A stretch of 58,308 nucleotides of DNA from Sphingopyxis granuli NBRC 100800 (GTDB lineage Bacteria > Pseudomonadota > Alphaproteobacteria > Sphingomonadales > Sphingomonadaceae), in NCBI RefSeq assembly GCF_001591045.1, contig NZ_BCUA01000018.1, positions 1 through 58,308 on the forward strand. Direction: 5' to 3'. A program made the position numbers and the translations under genes. The notes below the pieces were generated by a model. That model saw nothing but the letters and a program-made list of their open reading frames with translations. It had not been told where the DNA came from and did not search any database. Shown here piece by piece: positions 44,319 to 55,423 of the stretch. Within the stretch, counting starts at the first letter, position 1, and every line of letters starts with the position of its first letter.

Positions 44319-45727
44319 TTCACATCTCCCTCGCCCGGCTGGCCCAGCTCGAAATCGCTCACCGGCCGCCGCTTGGGGTCCATCGCGTCGTACAGCAGCG
44401 CCCCGTCGACCCACACTTTTTCGGGGCGGGTATAGACGCTGAACGGATTGCCGTTCCACAGCACGACATCGGCCATCTTGCCGGGTTTCAGGCTGCCCGT
44501 CTTCGCCTCGATGCCCAGCGCCTTCGCCGGGTTGTAGGACAGCCAGGTCCACGCCTGCTCGTCGCTGATCTCGATTCCCATGCGGCGCCCGGCGGCAAGG
44601 CCCTTCGCCGCTTCCTGGTTGAGCCGCTGAATCTGGTTCGCGTCGTCCGAATGGACGATCGTGCAGGTCCCGGCCTTGTAGACGAGCGGAATATTCTCCG
44701 GCACGCTGTCATAGGCTTCCATCTTGAAGCCCCACCAGTCGGCCCACAGCGCGGCGCAGATTCCCTCGCGCTGCAGCAGGTCGGCGATCTTGTAGGCCTC
44801 GACCGCGTGGTGGAAGGCCGCGACCTTGTAGCCGAACTCGTGGCTCATATCGATGACCTGCGCCATCTCGTCGGCACGATAGCAGTGGTTCTGCACCCGG
44901 ATCTCGCCCGACAGCACGCCCGCGAGCGTCTCCATCGCCAGGTCGCGGTCGACCGTCTTGCCGTCGTCGAGCTTCTTCTTGTACGCCGCCGCCTTGGCCC
45001 AGGTCTGGCGATCGACCGCCATATTGCCCATGCGGGTCGACGGCATCCGCCCCTTGGACCCATAGACGCGCTTCGGATTCTCGCCGCACGCCATTTTCAG
45101 CCCATAGGGTGCGCCGGGAAATTTCATGCCCTGCACGGTCCGCGCGGGCACGTTCTTGAGCACGACCGAGCGTCCGCCGATCAGGTTGGCGCTGCCCGGC
45201 AGGATCTGGAGCGTCGTGACGCCGCCGTTGGTAAGCGCACGGCCGAACCCCGGGTCCTGCGGCCAGACGCTGTGCTCGGCCCATACCTCGGGCGTCGTCG
45301 GGCTGGTCGCCTCGTTTCCGTCCGAATGCGCGGGAACGCTGGGCGAGGGATAGTCGCCAAGGTGGCTGTGGATGTCGATGATGCCGGGGGTCAGATATTT
45401 GCCCGTTCCGTCATAGACCGCGATGTCGGCCGGAATCGGCAGGTCGGCGCCGCCGACCGCCTCGACCTTGCCGTTGGTCAGCAACACCGTGCCGTTGTCG
45501 ATCCGCCCGCCCTCGCCGTCGAAGATCGTGACGTTGCGCACCGCGGTCGCCTGCCCCGGATAGGGCTTGTAGGTCGAGGGATAGGGGTCCTTGTCGAACT
45601 TGGCGGATTTGTCCGCCGTCGCCGCCGGCTTGTCGTTCGCCGACTCCACCGTGCCGTTCGACGCCGCGCATCCCGCGAACGCCAGCGACACCGCAGCCAG
45701 CAGGCTGCCCCTTACGCCCCTTGTCAT
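44315..45727 (-). CDS. Amidohydrolase-family lipoprotein
   Basis: This is a 470-residue putative lipoprotein (lipobox FAGC at the end of the signal). The metal-dependent hydrolase motif TPGIIDIHSHLG is intact, with later histidines in VAAFHHAVEA and the aspartate in TIVHSDDANQ. The family includes imidazolonepropionase-like and prolidase-like enzymes that cut amide or cyclic bonds. It lies between the POT transporter (one base away) and the degenerate partner, which suggests uptake and hydrolysis of peptides or related amides. The actual substrate is unknown. Confidence 0.86.
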   Translation of the reverse strand: MTRGVRGSLLAAVSLAFAGCAASNGTVESANDKPAATADKSAKFDKDPYPSTYKPYPGQATAVRNVTIFDGEGGRIDNGTVLLTNGKVEAVGGADLPIPADIAVYDGTGKYLTPGIIDIHSHLGDYPSPSVPAHSDGNEATSPTTPEVWAEHSVWPQDPGFGRALTNGGVTTLQILPGSANLIGGRSVVLKNVPARTVQGMKFPGAPYGLKMACGENPKRVYGSKGRMPSTRMGNMAVDRQTWAKAAAYKKKLDDGKTVDRDLAMETLAGVLSGEIRVQNHCYRADEMAQVIDMSHEFGYKVAAFHHAVEAYKIADLLQREGICAALWADWWGFKMEAYDSVPENIPLVYKAGTCTIVHSDDANQIQRLNQEAAKGLAAGRRMGIEISDEQAWTWLSYNPAKALGIEAKTGSLKPGKMADVVLWNGNPFSVYTRPEKVWVDGALLYDAMDPKRRPVSDFELGQPGEGDVK

Positions 45728-45728
45728 A

Positions 45729-47378
45729 TTATGCTCCCGGATTGGTAACAGGATGGACGCCGGCGCCCTGCGGCTCGGCCAGTTCCTCGGCGCCGGCCAG
45801 TTCGCCTTCGCGATCGCGCAGCGTGTCGAGGTGCATCCATTTCTTCACGATCGGCGACAGCGCGAGGACGACGACGCTCGCGCCGATGGTGATCAGGCCG
45901 ATCTCCCAATAGATGCCGAGCGTCGCTTCCTTGGTCATGTCGCCGCTTTCGCCGCCGGTCGCCTCGCCGATCTTGCCCGCGACAAAATTGCCCACCGCGG
46001 TCATGTAGAACCACGCCCCCATGATCAGCGACGCCATGAACGACGGCGCGAGCCGGTTCATCGCGCTCAGCCCCACCGGCGACAGGCAAAGCTCGCCCGT
46101 GGTGTGGAGAAGATAGAGCAGGAAGACGAAGATCACCGGGGTCGCGACTTCCGGCGCAACGCTGTTCGCGCCCCAGACGAAGACGAGGAAGCCCGCGCCG
46201 ACCTGCGCCAGCGCCAGCGCGAACTTCGCGGGCGCCGAGGGCTCCAGCCCGCGCTTTCCGAGCCATTGCCACAGCCCGGCAAAGACCGGCGCGAACAGGA
46301 TAATGTAGATCGGGTTGATCGACTGGAACACCGACGCGGGCACCCCGCCCGTATCGACATAGCGGTCGGTGTAGAGGTTGAAGCTGCCGCCCGCCTGTTC
46401 GAACAGGCCCCAGAACAGCGGGTTGAGCGCGATCAGGAAGAGGATGGCGAAGATGCGTTCGCGCGGTTCCTTGTCGAGCTTGAACGCCTGGAACAGCACC
46501 CAGCCGAGCAGCGAGAAGCCCGATACGACGAGCAGCGTCTGAATGACGTCCTGATACTGGACGAGCGCCCACATCACCGCGACCGCGGCGAGGCCGACGC
46601 CATAGACGGTCCATTCGGTCTGGCGCGACAGCGGCGCGGACGCCTCGCCGGCGCCGAGCAGCACCTTCTTGCCGAGCACGAAGACGATCAGGCCGGCGAT
46701 CATGCCGATGCCCGCGAGGCCGAAGCCGTAGGACCAGCCGACCTTCTGCCCCAGATAGCCGACGAGGATCGTGCCGAGCGCGGCGCCGACGTTAATCCCC
46801 ATGTAGAAGATGGTGTAGGCCGCGTCGCGGCGCAGGTCGGTCAGGCGATAGAGCTGGCCGACCATCACCGAGATATTGGCCTTCAGGAAACCCGAGCCGA
46901 CGATGATCAGCGCGAGCGCGAGCCAGAAGATGTTGATCGCGGAATCGGCCTGCTTCGTCGCGGCGTCGGTGATGCCGTGATCGCCCTCGAACGCCATGAA
47001 GAGATGGCCGAGCGCGAGCAGAACGCCGCCGAACAGCACCGCCTTGCGCTGCCCCAGATAGCGGTCGGCGAGATAGCCGCCGAGCACCGGGGTGATATAG
47101 ACGAGCGCGGTATAGGCGCCATAGATCAGGTTCGACTTGCCGTCGGAGAACAACCAGTGCTGCGTCAGGTAGAAGATCAGCAGCGCGCGCATGCCATAGT
47201 AGGAGAAACGCTCCCACATCTCGGCGAAGAAGAGCATGTAGAGGCCCTTCGGGTGCCCGGCGAACTCGGGCTTTCTGCTGCCCGCGATGAGCGCGCCGAT
47301 GCTCAGGAAGACGCCGAGGATGACCAGCGCTATGACCGCGATCCAGTCCCCCTCGTCCCACAAAGCCATGTCTTTCAT
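45729..47378 (-). CDS. POT/PTR-family proton-coupled peptide transporter
   Basis: This is a 549-residue membrane protein of the major facilitator POT family, which imports di- and tripeptides with protons. The family signature FFAEMWERFSYYGMRALLIFYL lies near residue 50, and FYMGINVGAALGTILVGYLGQ contains the second signature. About fourteen hydrophobic segments are visible. The start at 47378 (MKDMALWDEG) could also be four codons later. It is the first gene of a three-gene unit with two amidohydrolases. Confidence 0.92.
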   Translation of the reverse strand: MKDMALWDEGDWIAVIALVILGVFLSIGALIAGSRKPEFAGHPKGLYMLFFAEMWERFSYYGMRALLIFYLTQHWLFSDGKSNLIYGAYTALVYITPVLGGYLADRYLGQRKAVLFGGVLLALGHLFMAFEGDHGITDAATKQADSAINIFWLALALIIVGSGFLKANISVMVGQLYRLTDLRRDAAYTIFYMGINVGAALGTILVGYLGQKVGWSYGFGLAGIGMIAGLIVFVLGKKVLLGAGEASAPLSRQTEWTVYGVGLAAVAVMWALVQYQDVIQTLLVVSGFSLLGWVLFQAFKLDKEPRERIFAILFLIALNPLFWGLFEQAGGSFNLYTDRYVDTGGVPASVFQSINPIYIILFAPVFAGLWQWLGKRGLEPSAPAKFALALAQVGAGFLVFVWGANSVAPEVATPVIFVFLLYLLHTTGELCLSPVGLSAMNRLAPSFMASLIMGAWFYMTAVGNFVAGKIGEATGGESGDMTKEATLGIYWEIGLITIGASVVVLALSPIVKKWMHLDTLRDREGELAGAEELAEPQGAGVHPVTNPGA

Positions 47379-47509
47379 GCGCGCGCGTCCCTTTTCCCTG
47401 TTTCGTATATCGCGGCCCCTCCGCCGCGCGAATGCGACAACCTAGCGCGAAAATTGCGTATGGAAAGAATCTAATTGCGCGCGTAACCAGTCCGGGCCGC
47501 GGCGCGCTC

Positions 47510-47526
47510 TTGCGAAAGCTTCGCAA
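47510..47526. promoter_or_regulatory. Palindrome upstream of the nitroreductase gene
   Basis: The arms ttgcgaa and ttcgcaa are separated by three bases, 20 bases before the nitroreductase start and in the divergent region with the POT gene. It could be a regulator-binding site. There is no supporting evidence beyond symmetry. Confidence 0.35.
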
Positions 47527-47545
47527 AAAGCCCACATGCGCGGGC

Positions 47546-48127
47546 ATGTTCAACGACACCTCCTCGCTGCTCGCCCATCTTTCGACACGCCGTTCGGGCA
47601 AGGCGCGCGATATGGTCGCGCCCGGTCCCGACGCCGCGCAACTGCGCGCGATCCTGTCGCTCGCCCTGCGCACGCCCGATCATGGCAAGCTCGCCCCGTG
47701 GCGCATCGTCACCGTGGCGGACAGCCAGCGCGACGCCTTTGCGGCGCTGCTGAAGCGGGCGTGGATCGACGAGCGTCCGGGCGCCGAGGGGATGGACCTG
47801 TCCGCGCTCGACCAGTTCGCGCATCAGGCGCCGACGTTGCTGGTGCTGCTCTCGACCCCGGTCGCCGACAGCAAGATTCCGCGCTGGGAGCAACAGATGT
47901 CGGCGGGCGCGGTCGGCATGAACCTGCTCCACGCGGCGCATGCCCATGGCTTCGTCGGAAGCTGGCTGACCGGCTGGGCCGCCTATTCCCCGCCGGTCGC
48001 GGCGGCGTTCGGCGCGCGCGAGGGCGATACGATCGTCGGCTATTTCTTCCTGGGTACGCCGGCCAAGCCGCTCGATGAACGGCCGCGACCGGAATATGGC
48101 GATATCGTCCGCGAGTGGGACATATAG
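47546..48127 (+). CDS. Nitroreductase-family flavoprotein
   Basis: This is a 193-residue FMN-dependent oxidoreductase of the nitroreductase fold. The N-terminal LLAHLSTRRSGKARDM contains the conserved FMN-binding arginines, LALRTPDHGKLAPWRIV follows, and ISAGA-like SAGAVGMNLLHAAHAHGFVGSWLTGW and VGYFFLGTPAK are typical of the YdjA-like subgroup. The start at 47546 (MFNDTSSLL) is chosen by alignment with that subgroup, although the upstream Shine-Dalgarno match is weak. The substrate is unknown. Confidence 0.85.
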   Translation: MFNDTSSLLAHLSTRRSGKARDMVAPGPDAAQLRAILSLALRTPDHGKLAPWRIVTVADSQRDAFAALLKRAWIDERPGAEGMDLSALDQFAHQAPTLLVLLSTPVADSKIPRWEQQMSAGAVGMNLLHAAHAHGFVGSWLTGWAAYSPPVAAAFGAREGDTIVGYFFLGTPAKPLDERPRPEYGDIVREWDI

Positions 48128-48163
48128 TTTCGCTATCGAAAAGCATCGCGCAAGGATCGCAAT

Positions 48164-48192
48164 TTGACTGTGATGCTGTCTTATGGCATTAA
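48164..48192 (+). promoter_or_regulatory. Predicted promoter of the GntR gene, leaderless
   Basis: TTGACT (48164-48169) and CATTAA (48187-48192) are 17 bases apart. The expected transcription start falls at 48199, the first base of the ATG of the regulator. No Shine-Dalgarno sequence is visible, which agrees with a leaderless mRNA. Confidence 0.45.
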
Positions 48193-48198
48193 GTCGGC

Positions 48199-48546
48199 AT
48201 GCTCGATCAATCGAAACCGGTCTACCAGCGGCTGCGCGATGTCATCGCCAACGCGATCCTCGACGGCACCTATCGCGACGGCGACATGCTGCCGTCGGTC
48301 CGCTCGCTCGCGGCGGAGGAAGGCGCCAACCCGCTGACCGTCGCCAAGGCCTATCAGACATTTCAGGACGAGGGGCTGGTCACGGTGAAGCGCGGCGTCG
48401 GCATGTTCGTTGCCGAGGGGGCGACCGACCGGCTGCGCACCCTGATGCGCGAGGATTTCCTGACCAACATCTGGCCGCCGGTCGCGCAGCAGATTCGCCG
48501 CATCGGCCTCAACGCGCGCGCGCTGCTCGACCTGACCGACGCCTGA
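48199..48546 (+). CDS. GntR-family transcriptional regulator (YtrA type)
   Basis: This is a 115-residue winged-helix regulator. PVYQRLRDVIANAILDGTYRDGDMLPSVRSLAAEEGANPLTVAKAYQTFQDEGLV is the GntR DNA-binding domain, and the protein ends after a short helical tail, as in the YtrA subgroup, which lacks a large ligand domain. YtrA proteins often control neighbouring ABC transporters, but none is here. The gene is convergent with the TPR lipoprotein gene. Confidence 0.9.
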   Translation: MLDQSKPVYQRLRDVIANAILDGTYRDGDMLPSVRSLAAEEGANPLTVAKAYQTFQDEGLVTVKRGVGMFVAEGATDRLRTLMREDFLTNIWPPVAQQIRRIGLNARALLDLTDA

Positions 48547-48576
48547 TTCGCCGGCTCGCCGTTCGCGGCGCGATGC

Positions 48577-50421
48577 TCAACGTCCGATCTGGTCGGCCTT
48601 GTCGCGCAGGTCCTCCGCCGCCTGCCGGTCGCCCTGCCGTTCGAGCAGGTCGGCATAGATCAGCATGATGTCGCCGTTCAGCGGCTGGAGCCGGTAGGCG
48701 AGCGCGATCAGCGGCAGCGCGCGGTCGTCGCGATCCTTCGCGGCCCAGGCGCGCGCGAGTTCGCGCAGGATCACGACGTCGCGGTTGCCGATGCGCCGGC
48801 GGACGCGTTCGAAATGCGCGATCGCCTGGTCCCAATGCTCGAGGTCCATCGCAAGGTGCCCGGCCAGCCGGTCGGCGGCGATGCTCGACGGCTGGCTGTC
48901 GCGCAGCGCGAGGATCGCGGCGCCCGACCCCGCGGGATCGTTCGCGCGGTACAGCGCATTGGCGAGGCGCAGCGTCGTCCGCTCGCTCGCGTCGAGGTCG
49001 CGCGCCTTGCGATAGGCTTCGATCGCCAGCTCATATTGCCCGCCCGCCATCGCGGCATCGCCCAGCAGGATATGCGCATCGGCGACCCCCCGATTCGCAT
49101 CGCGGAGCGCCCGCGCGCGATTGATCGCCGCGCCGCCGCGCCCGCGTTCGATGTCCGCGGCGATGGCGGGGATCACCTTCGCCGGGTCGAGCGGCGCGGC
49201 GTCGGCGCGCATCGCGACGAGCCCATAGTCGTCGTCGACCGCAAAGGGCGCCGCATCACCGCGCGTCAGCGCGGCCGCGCGCGCCATATAGCCCGCCGAT
49301 GCCGCGCGCGCGCCCTGCTCTGCGGCGACGCGCGCCGCGAGCAGCAGCGACCAGCTGTCGGCATCGGCGCGCGCCACCAGCGGCGCCAGCGCCTCGCCGG
49401 CGCCGTCAGCATCGCCATCGGCCCAGTTGGCCGCCGCCAGGATACGCCGCGCCGTCCCGTTGTCGGGCTGCACCATCAGCAGGCGCTCGGCCCAGCTCGC
49501 CGCCACCGCCTCGCCGCCGAGCTGCAACTCGACGACCGCGCTCAGCAGCATGAAGCCGGGCTGATCGTCCATCTCGCCGCGCGTGCGCTGCAACAGGCTG
49601 CGCGCCAGCTGATAATCGTCGGCGCGCGCCGCCAGCACCGCCTGCAGATAATAGAGGCGCGGATCGCCCGGCGTCACCGCCGCGGCGCGGCGCAGCGCCG
49701 CGAGCATGTCGCGGTAGCGCCCGAGATCGCCGAAGGTCGCGGCCTGGTCGATCAGCGCCCCGGCATTGTCGGGGTCGATCGCCAGCGCCTTGTCGTACCA
49801 GGACAGCGCGGCGACCAGGCCCTGCTGCGTGCGCACCAGATTGGCCTTCAGCGCCAGCGCCCCGCTGTTCTGCGGATCGAGTTCGATCGCATAGTCGACC
49901 GCGTCGCGCGCGCCGAGCGTGTCGGCATTGGCGTCGCGAAAGCGCGCGACGTCGACCCACAGCGCCGATTCGCGCGGCAGTTCGCGCACCGCGCGGTCGA
50001 AGGCATCGCGCGCCGCGCCCAGGTCGCCATTGTCGAGATGGACGTCGCCCGCCACCCACGCCGCCTCACCGATCGCCTCGGGCGCGATCGGGCCGGCGTC
50101 GAGCGTCTGCAGCGCCCGCCGCCCGTCGCCCTGCATCGCATAGGCGCGCGCGAGCAGCGGGCGCAGCACCTCGGCATTGCCTCCCGCCGCGAGCGCGGCC
50201 TTGACCGCGGCTTCGGCGGCGACGCCGTCGTGCAGCGCGATCGCGACGCGCGCCAGTTCGGTCCGCGCGTCGAGCGCGGCGGGATCATCGGCGATGGCAT
50301 CGCGCAGCTCGGCGCGGCGTTCCTCGAGCGTCGCGCGCGGGTCCTGCGGACGCGGACCCCCGCACCCCGCGAGCAGCGCCGCCCCGCTCAGCGCGCCGAT
50401 CCAGGCCCCCCGGACGCGCAT
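48577..50421 (-). CDS. TPR-repeat lipoprotein of the PEP-CTERM/exopolysaccharide operon
   Basis: This is a 614-residue protein with a lipoprotein signal (ALLAGCGG). The rest consists of about fifteen tetratricopeptide-like helix pairs, for example AGDVHLDNGDLGAARDAFDRAV and LKANLVRTQQGLVAALSWYDKALAIDPDN. Its gene starts immediately after the prsR stop codon. In other genomes a TPR protein called PrsT accompanies PrsK and PrsR in exosortase-A loci; this one is shorter than typical PrsT but may fill that role. A periplasmic scaffold for polysaccharide export is likely. Confidence 0.82.
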   Translation of the reverse strand: MRVRGAWIGALSGAALLAGCGGPRPQDPRATLEERRAELRDAIADDPAALDARTELARVAIALHDGVAAEAAVKAALAAGGNAEVLRPLLARAYAMQGDGRRALQTLDAGPIAPEAIGEAAWVAGDVHLDNGDLGAARDAFDRAVRELPRESALWVDVARFRDANADTLGARDAVDYAIELDPQNSGALALKANLVRTQQGLVAALSWYDKALAIDPDNAGALIDQAATFGDLGRYRDMLAALRRAAAVTPGDPRLYYLQAVLAARADDYQLARSLLQRTRGEMDDQPGFMLLSAVVELQLGGEAVAASWAERLLMVQPDNGTARRILAAANWADGDADGAGEALAPLVARADADSWSLLLAARVAAEQGARAASAGYMARAAALTRGDAAPFAVDDDYGLVAMRADAAPLDPAKVIPAIAADIERGRGGAAINRARALRDANRGVADAHILLGDAAMAGGQYELAIEAYRKARDLDASERTTLRLANALYRANDPAGSGAAILALRDSQPSSIAADRLAGHLAMDLEHWDQAIAHFERVRRRIGNRDVVILRELARAWAAKDRDDRALPLIALAYRLQPLNGDIMLIYADLLERQGDRQAAEDLRDKADQIGR

Positions 50422-51794
<1,373 letters not shown>

Positions 51795-51798
<4 letters not shown>

Positions 51799-53909
51799 CG
51801 CGTCGCCACCTTCGTCATCATCGTTCCGGTCGCTTCATCCGCCGCCGCGCCGCCGGCAAGCGGCAGCCACAGCGTGAACCGGCTTCCCTCTCCCGGCTCG
51901 CTCGAAACGTCGATCATGCCCCCCATCGCCTGCGCGATCTGCAATGCCTCGAACGCGCCGAGGCCGAAGCCGCCCTTCTTGGTCGATACGAAGGGCTTGA
52001 ACAGTTCGTCGCGGATGAAGGCACGGCTCATCCCCGCGCCGCGGTCGATCACGTCGATCCGCACCCGCCCCTGCTCGCTCGCCGCGACAAGCTGCACGGT
52101 GGCGCCCTGGGGCGAGGCGTCGAGCGCATTGGCGGCGAGCTGCTCGACGATCTGGGCGATCGCCGCGCCGTCGCCGCGCGCGGCGAGCCCGGCATCGCAG
52201 CCCACGAACAGGTCGCCGCGCGGCCGCAGCCCGGCCGCCACATCGGTCAGGATCGGCTCGACCAGCACGCGCTCGACGCTCGCCGCCCGCGCGCGCTCGC
52301 GCGGCGCCAGCCGGGTCAGAAGATCGCTGAGCCGCCCCGCGGAGATTGTCAGCGTCTCGACCATGTCGGCGCGGAACGCGGGCTTGTCGGCGTGGCGCTC
52401 GGCATTGCGCGCGAGCAGCGAAAGCTGGCTCGCCAGATTCTTGATGTCGTGCATGATGAAGGCGAAACGGCGGTTGAACTCGTCGAAGCGGCGCGCTTCG
52501 GAAAGCGCCTGCTGGCTCTGCGATTCGGCCAGATAGCTCGCCGCCTGCTGCCCCGCGATCCGCAGCACGTCGAAATCCTCCCAGTCGAGCGCGCGCAGCG
52601 CGGGCGGGCGGTGCAGCACGGCGACCGCGATCATGCGCTGGAAATGCAGCAGCGGGACGACGACCCAGGCACGCGCATCGGCGATCAGCCAGTCGGGCAT
52701 CGCCAGCGCCTCGGCATCGTCGGCGCGCCCGTGGCGCACCGCTTCGAGGTCGACGATATGCTGCGTTTCCTGCAACATGAAGGCGGTGCGCAGCGGCAGC
52801 CGTGCATCCTCGTCGATCGCGACGGGCCAGCCCCAATGCTCGGCGACGTGAAAGCCGCCCTGCGCGTCGGGCAGCATCAGCAGCGCCGCGGGGCTTCCCG
52901 TCAGTTCGGCCAGCGCCTTGGCCACGCGCCGATGCAGGCTGGTGCCCCCCTCCTCGACCTGCGCCAGCGTCGCGGTGAAGCGCATCCACTCGGACCGATA
53001 GTCGTAGCGATGCTCGAAGAAATGCTTGCTGATCGTGACCGACAGCCACGCGCGCGCGCGCGCCGATGCGAACAGCAGCCCGCCCGCGCCGAGCGCGACG
53101 AGCAGGAAAAGGCTTTGCGCAAGCTCGCCATAATCCCCGCCGACCAGCCGCGCCACCGCGCCCGCCAGCGCGATCAGGATCAGATAGGCGGCGCCGCCGA
53201 CGAGCAGGACGGCGCGCATCGCGGCGGGCCGCGACAGCCGCATCCGCTCGCGCCCGATATCCATCGCGGCGATGACGAAGGTGGGCAGGATCAGCAAGGC
53301 GACCGCCGGGACGAGCGCGATCAGCGTCGAGGCACGTTGCCCAGTCAGCGTGCCGATCAACTGGATATTGAGCTCATAGGCCCACAGCATCGCGAAGCCC
53401 CCCGCGACGGCAAGGGTCGGCATCCGCATCCGGCCGCCGGCGTGGCGGGCGCCGCCGTCGATCAGCAGCAGCCCGCCCGACGCCACGACCATCGCGACGA
53501 TCGTCAGCGTCGGCTTCAGCCACGCCGCCGCGGTGCGGCCGTCGTGGAGCCATGCGGCCGCGCCGCCCGCCAGCATCGCGAGACAGAGCGCCGCAAGCAG
53601 CCGCTGGATCAGCCGCAGCGCTTGCGAGGTCGGCGCCGCCGCGGTCCGAAACGTCCCGGCGAGCCAGCCAAGGATCGCCAGGTCGCGCAGCGCCTGTGCC
53701 GCGAGCGTCGGCGGCGACCCCGCGCCCGACAGATATAGCGCGGCGCACCAGAGCGCCATCGCCGCCGCCGCGATCGTCAGCCGCCCCGGCGCCGGCATCA
53801 GCACCGCCATGCGCGCGCGCGGACGCGTCAGCAGCCAGATCAGCGCGCCGACGAAGCCGAGCAGCGCCAGACCCGCCAGCAGGTCCGACAGGGCCGACAG
53901 CGCCCCCAT
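51795..53909 (-). CDS. prsK: PEP-CTERM-type sensor histidine kinase PrsK
   Basis: This is a 704-residue membrane sensor kinase. The N-terminal 290 residues contain about eight to ten hydrophobic segments, then a GAF-like region, then the kinase core: FAFIMHDIKNLASQLSLL with the phosphorylated histidine, QLAANALDAS (N box), DRGAGMS, and KKGGFGLGAF. The N-terminal layout and the HDIKN motif match PrsK, the partner of PrsR in exosortase-A systems. The signal sensed is unknown. Its gene lies between the sugar transferase and prsR. Confidence 0.93.
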
Positions 53910-53910
53910 G

Positions 53911-55299
53911 TCAGCGGGCCCCCTCCGGCCACAGCACGACGCGCACCGTCTGGAGCAGGATCAGCAGGTCGAGGAAGGGCGAATAATTCTTGGCATAGTA
54001 AAGGTCGTATTCGAGCTTCACCCGCGCATCCTCGACCGACGCGCCATAGGGATAATTGATCTGCGCCCAGCCGGTGAGCCCCGGCTTCACCATGTGCCGC
54101 TCGGCATAATAGGACAGCTCGCGTTCGAGTTCGGCGACGAAGCCCGGCCGTTCGGGGCGCGGGCCGACGATGCTCATCTCGCCCTTGAGCACGCACCAGA
54201 GCTGCGGCAGTTCGTCGATGCGCAGCTTGCGGATGACATGCCCGACGCGGGTGACGCGCGGGTCGTTCTCGCTCGCCCAGACCGCCTGCCCCGCCGCCTC
54301 GGCATCGGTGCGCATCGACCGGATCTTCCAGATCCGGTACGGCTCGCCGAACAGGCCGACGCGCGACTGGCCATAGAAGGCGGGTCCGCGGCTGTCGATC
54401 TTCACCGCGATCGCCGCGATCAGGATCAGCGGCAGGCCGACCACCAGCACCGCGATGCTAGCGATGATATCGAATATCCGCTTGCCGACGCGCGAGATTC
54501 GCTGCCCCGCCGAAAAACCGTCGGAAAAGATCAGCGCGCTGGGGTTGGTCGTCGCCAGATCGACGCGCCCCGTCTCGCGCTCGATGAAGCTCGCGATGTC
54601 GTTGACATGGACCCCCGCGGTCTTGACGCGCAGCAGGTCGGCAAGCGGCAGCGCGCCGCGCCGTTCCTCCATCGCCAGCACGACCTCTCCGGCGCCGAGC
54701 GCGACGACATGCTCCGACAGATTGTCGATCGCCTCGCGCGGCACCGCGTCCTTCACCTTGCGCTCGATGTCCGACATGGCGACGAAGCCGACGATCGCGA
54801 TGCCGCTGCCGGGCGCATCGGCCAGCGCCTGCAGCCGCGCCGCGCGAGTGCCGGCGCCGAGCACCAGGATGCGCCGCTTGAAGGTCTCCGCGCCCGCCAC
54901 CCGCGTCATGCCCAGGCGGATCAGGAACAGCGCCGCGATCGCCAGCGCCATCGCATACAGGCTGTTCACCCGCCACAGCGTCGCGGTCGGCAGCAGGAAG
55001 CCGACGACCGAGAGGAAGATGACCCCCAGCGAGATCGCCGCGAGCAGCCGCGCGGTCGCGAACCGCATCGATCGCAGCGCCTCCGACCCGTACATCCCGG
55101 TCGCCATCAGCGCGAGCGCGTTGGCGAGCGCGAAGGTCGTCAGCGGCAGCCACCGTCCGGCCAGCCTCCCGGCGTCAAAATCGGCGAAATGGGCATAGAG
55201 ATGCCACGCCGCCTCCGCCGATCCCAGCAGCGCCAGGAACTCGATCAGCGCCAGCCAGACGACCGCATGCGGCACATAATGCTTGAACAGACGGAACAT
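53911..55299 (-). CDS. Polyprenyl-phosphate sugar transferase of the XrtA/PEP-CTERM type
   Basis: This is a 462-residue protein. Four membrane segments lie within about residues 10-130, a Rossmann-like region follows (RRILVLGAGTRAARL), and then comes the C-terminal bacterial sugar transferase domain (RISRVGKRIFDIIAS...ELPQLWCVLKGEMSIVGPRPERPGF). Such enzymes start exopolysaccharide synthesis by moving a sugar phosphate to undecaprenyl phosphate. Context with prsK and prsR points to the XrtA-associated subfamily. It is the first gene of the four-gene operon. A possible -10 TAGAAT lies upstream. Confidence 0.92.
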   Translation of the reverse strand: MFRLFKHYVPHAVVWLALIEFLALLGSAEAAWHLYAHFADFDAGRLAGRWLPLTTFALANALALMATGMYGSEALRSMRFATARLLAAISLGVIFLSVVGFLLPTATLWRVNSLYAMALAIAALFLIRLGMTRVAGAETFKRRILVLGAGTRAARLQALADAPGSGIAIVGFVAMSDIERKVKDAVPREAIDNLSEHVVALGAGEVVLAMEERRGALPLADLLRVKTAGVHVNDIASFIERETGRVDLATTNPSALIFSDGFSAGQRISRVGKRIFDIIASIAVLVVGLPLILIAAIAVKIDSRGPAFYGQSRVGLFGEPYRIWKIRSMRTDAEAAGQAVWASENDPRVTRVGHVIRKLRIDELPQLWCVLKGEMSIVGPRPERPGFVAELERELSYYAERHMVKPGLTGWAQINYPYGASVEDARVKLEYDLYYAKNYSPFLDLLILLQTVRVVLWPEGAR

Positions 55300-55423
55300 G
55301 GAGTGCGGCGAACCCTTTCGTCGCGCGATTCTAGCGGAGAGGCGTCAACTGTCGGTTAATTTTACACTTGTCGCCGGGCTATTCGGGGATGACCGCCGAT
55401 GCGTCAAACGATAGACCGCAGCG

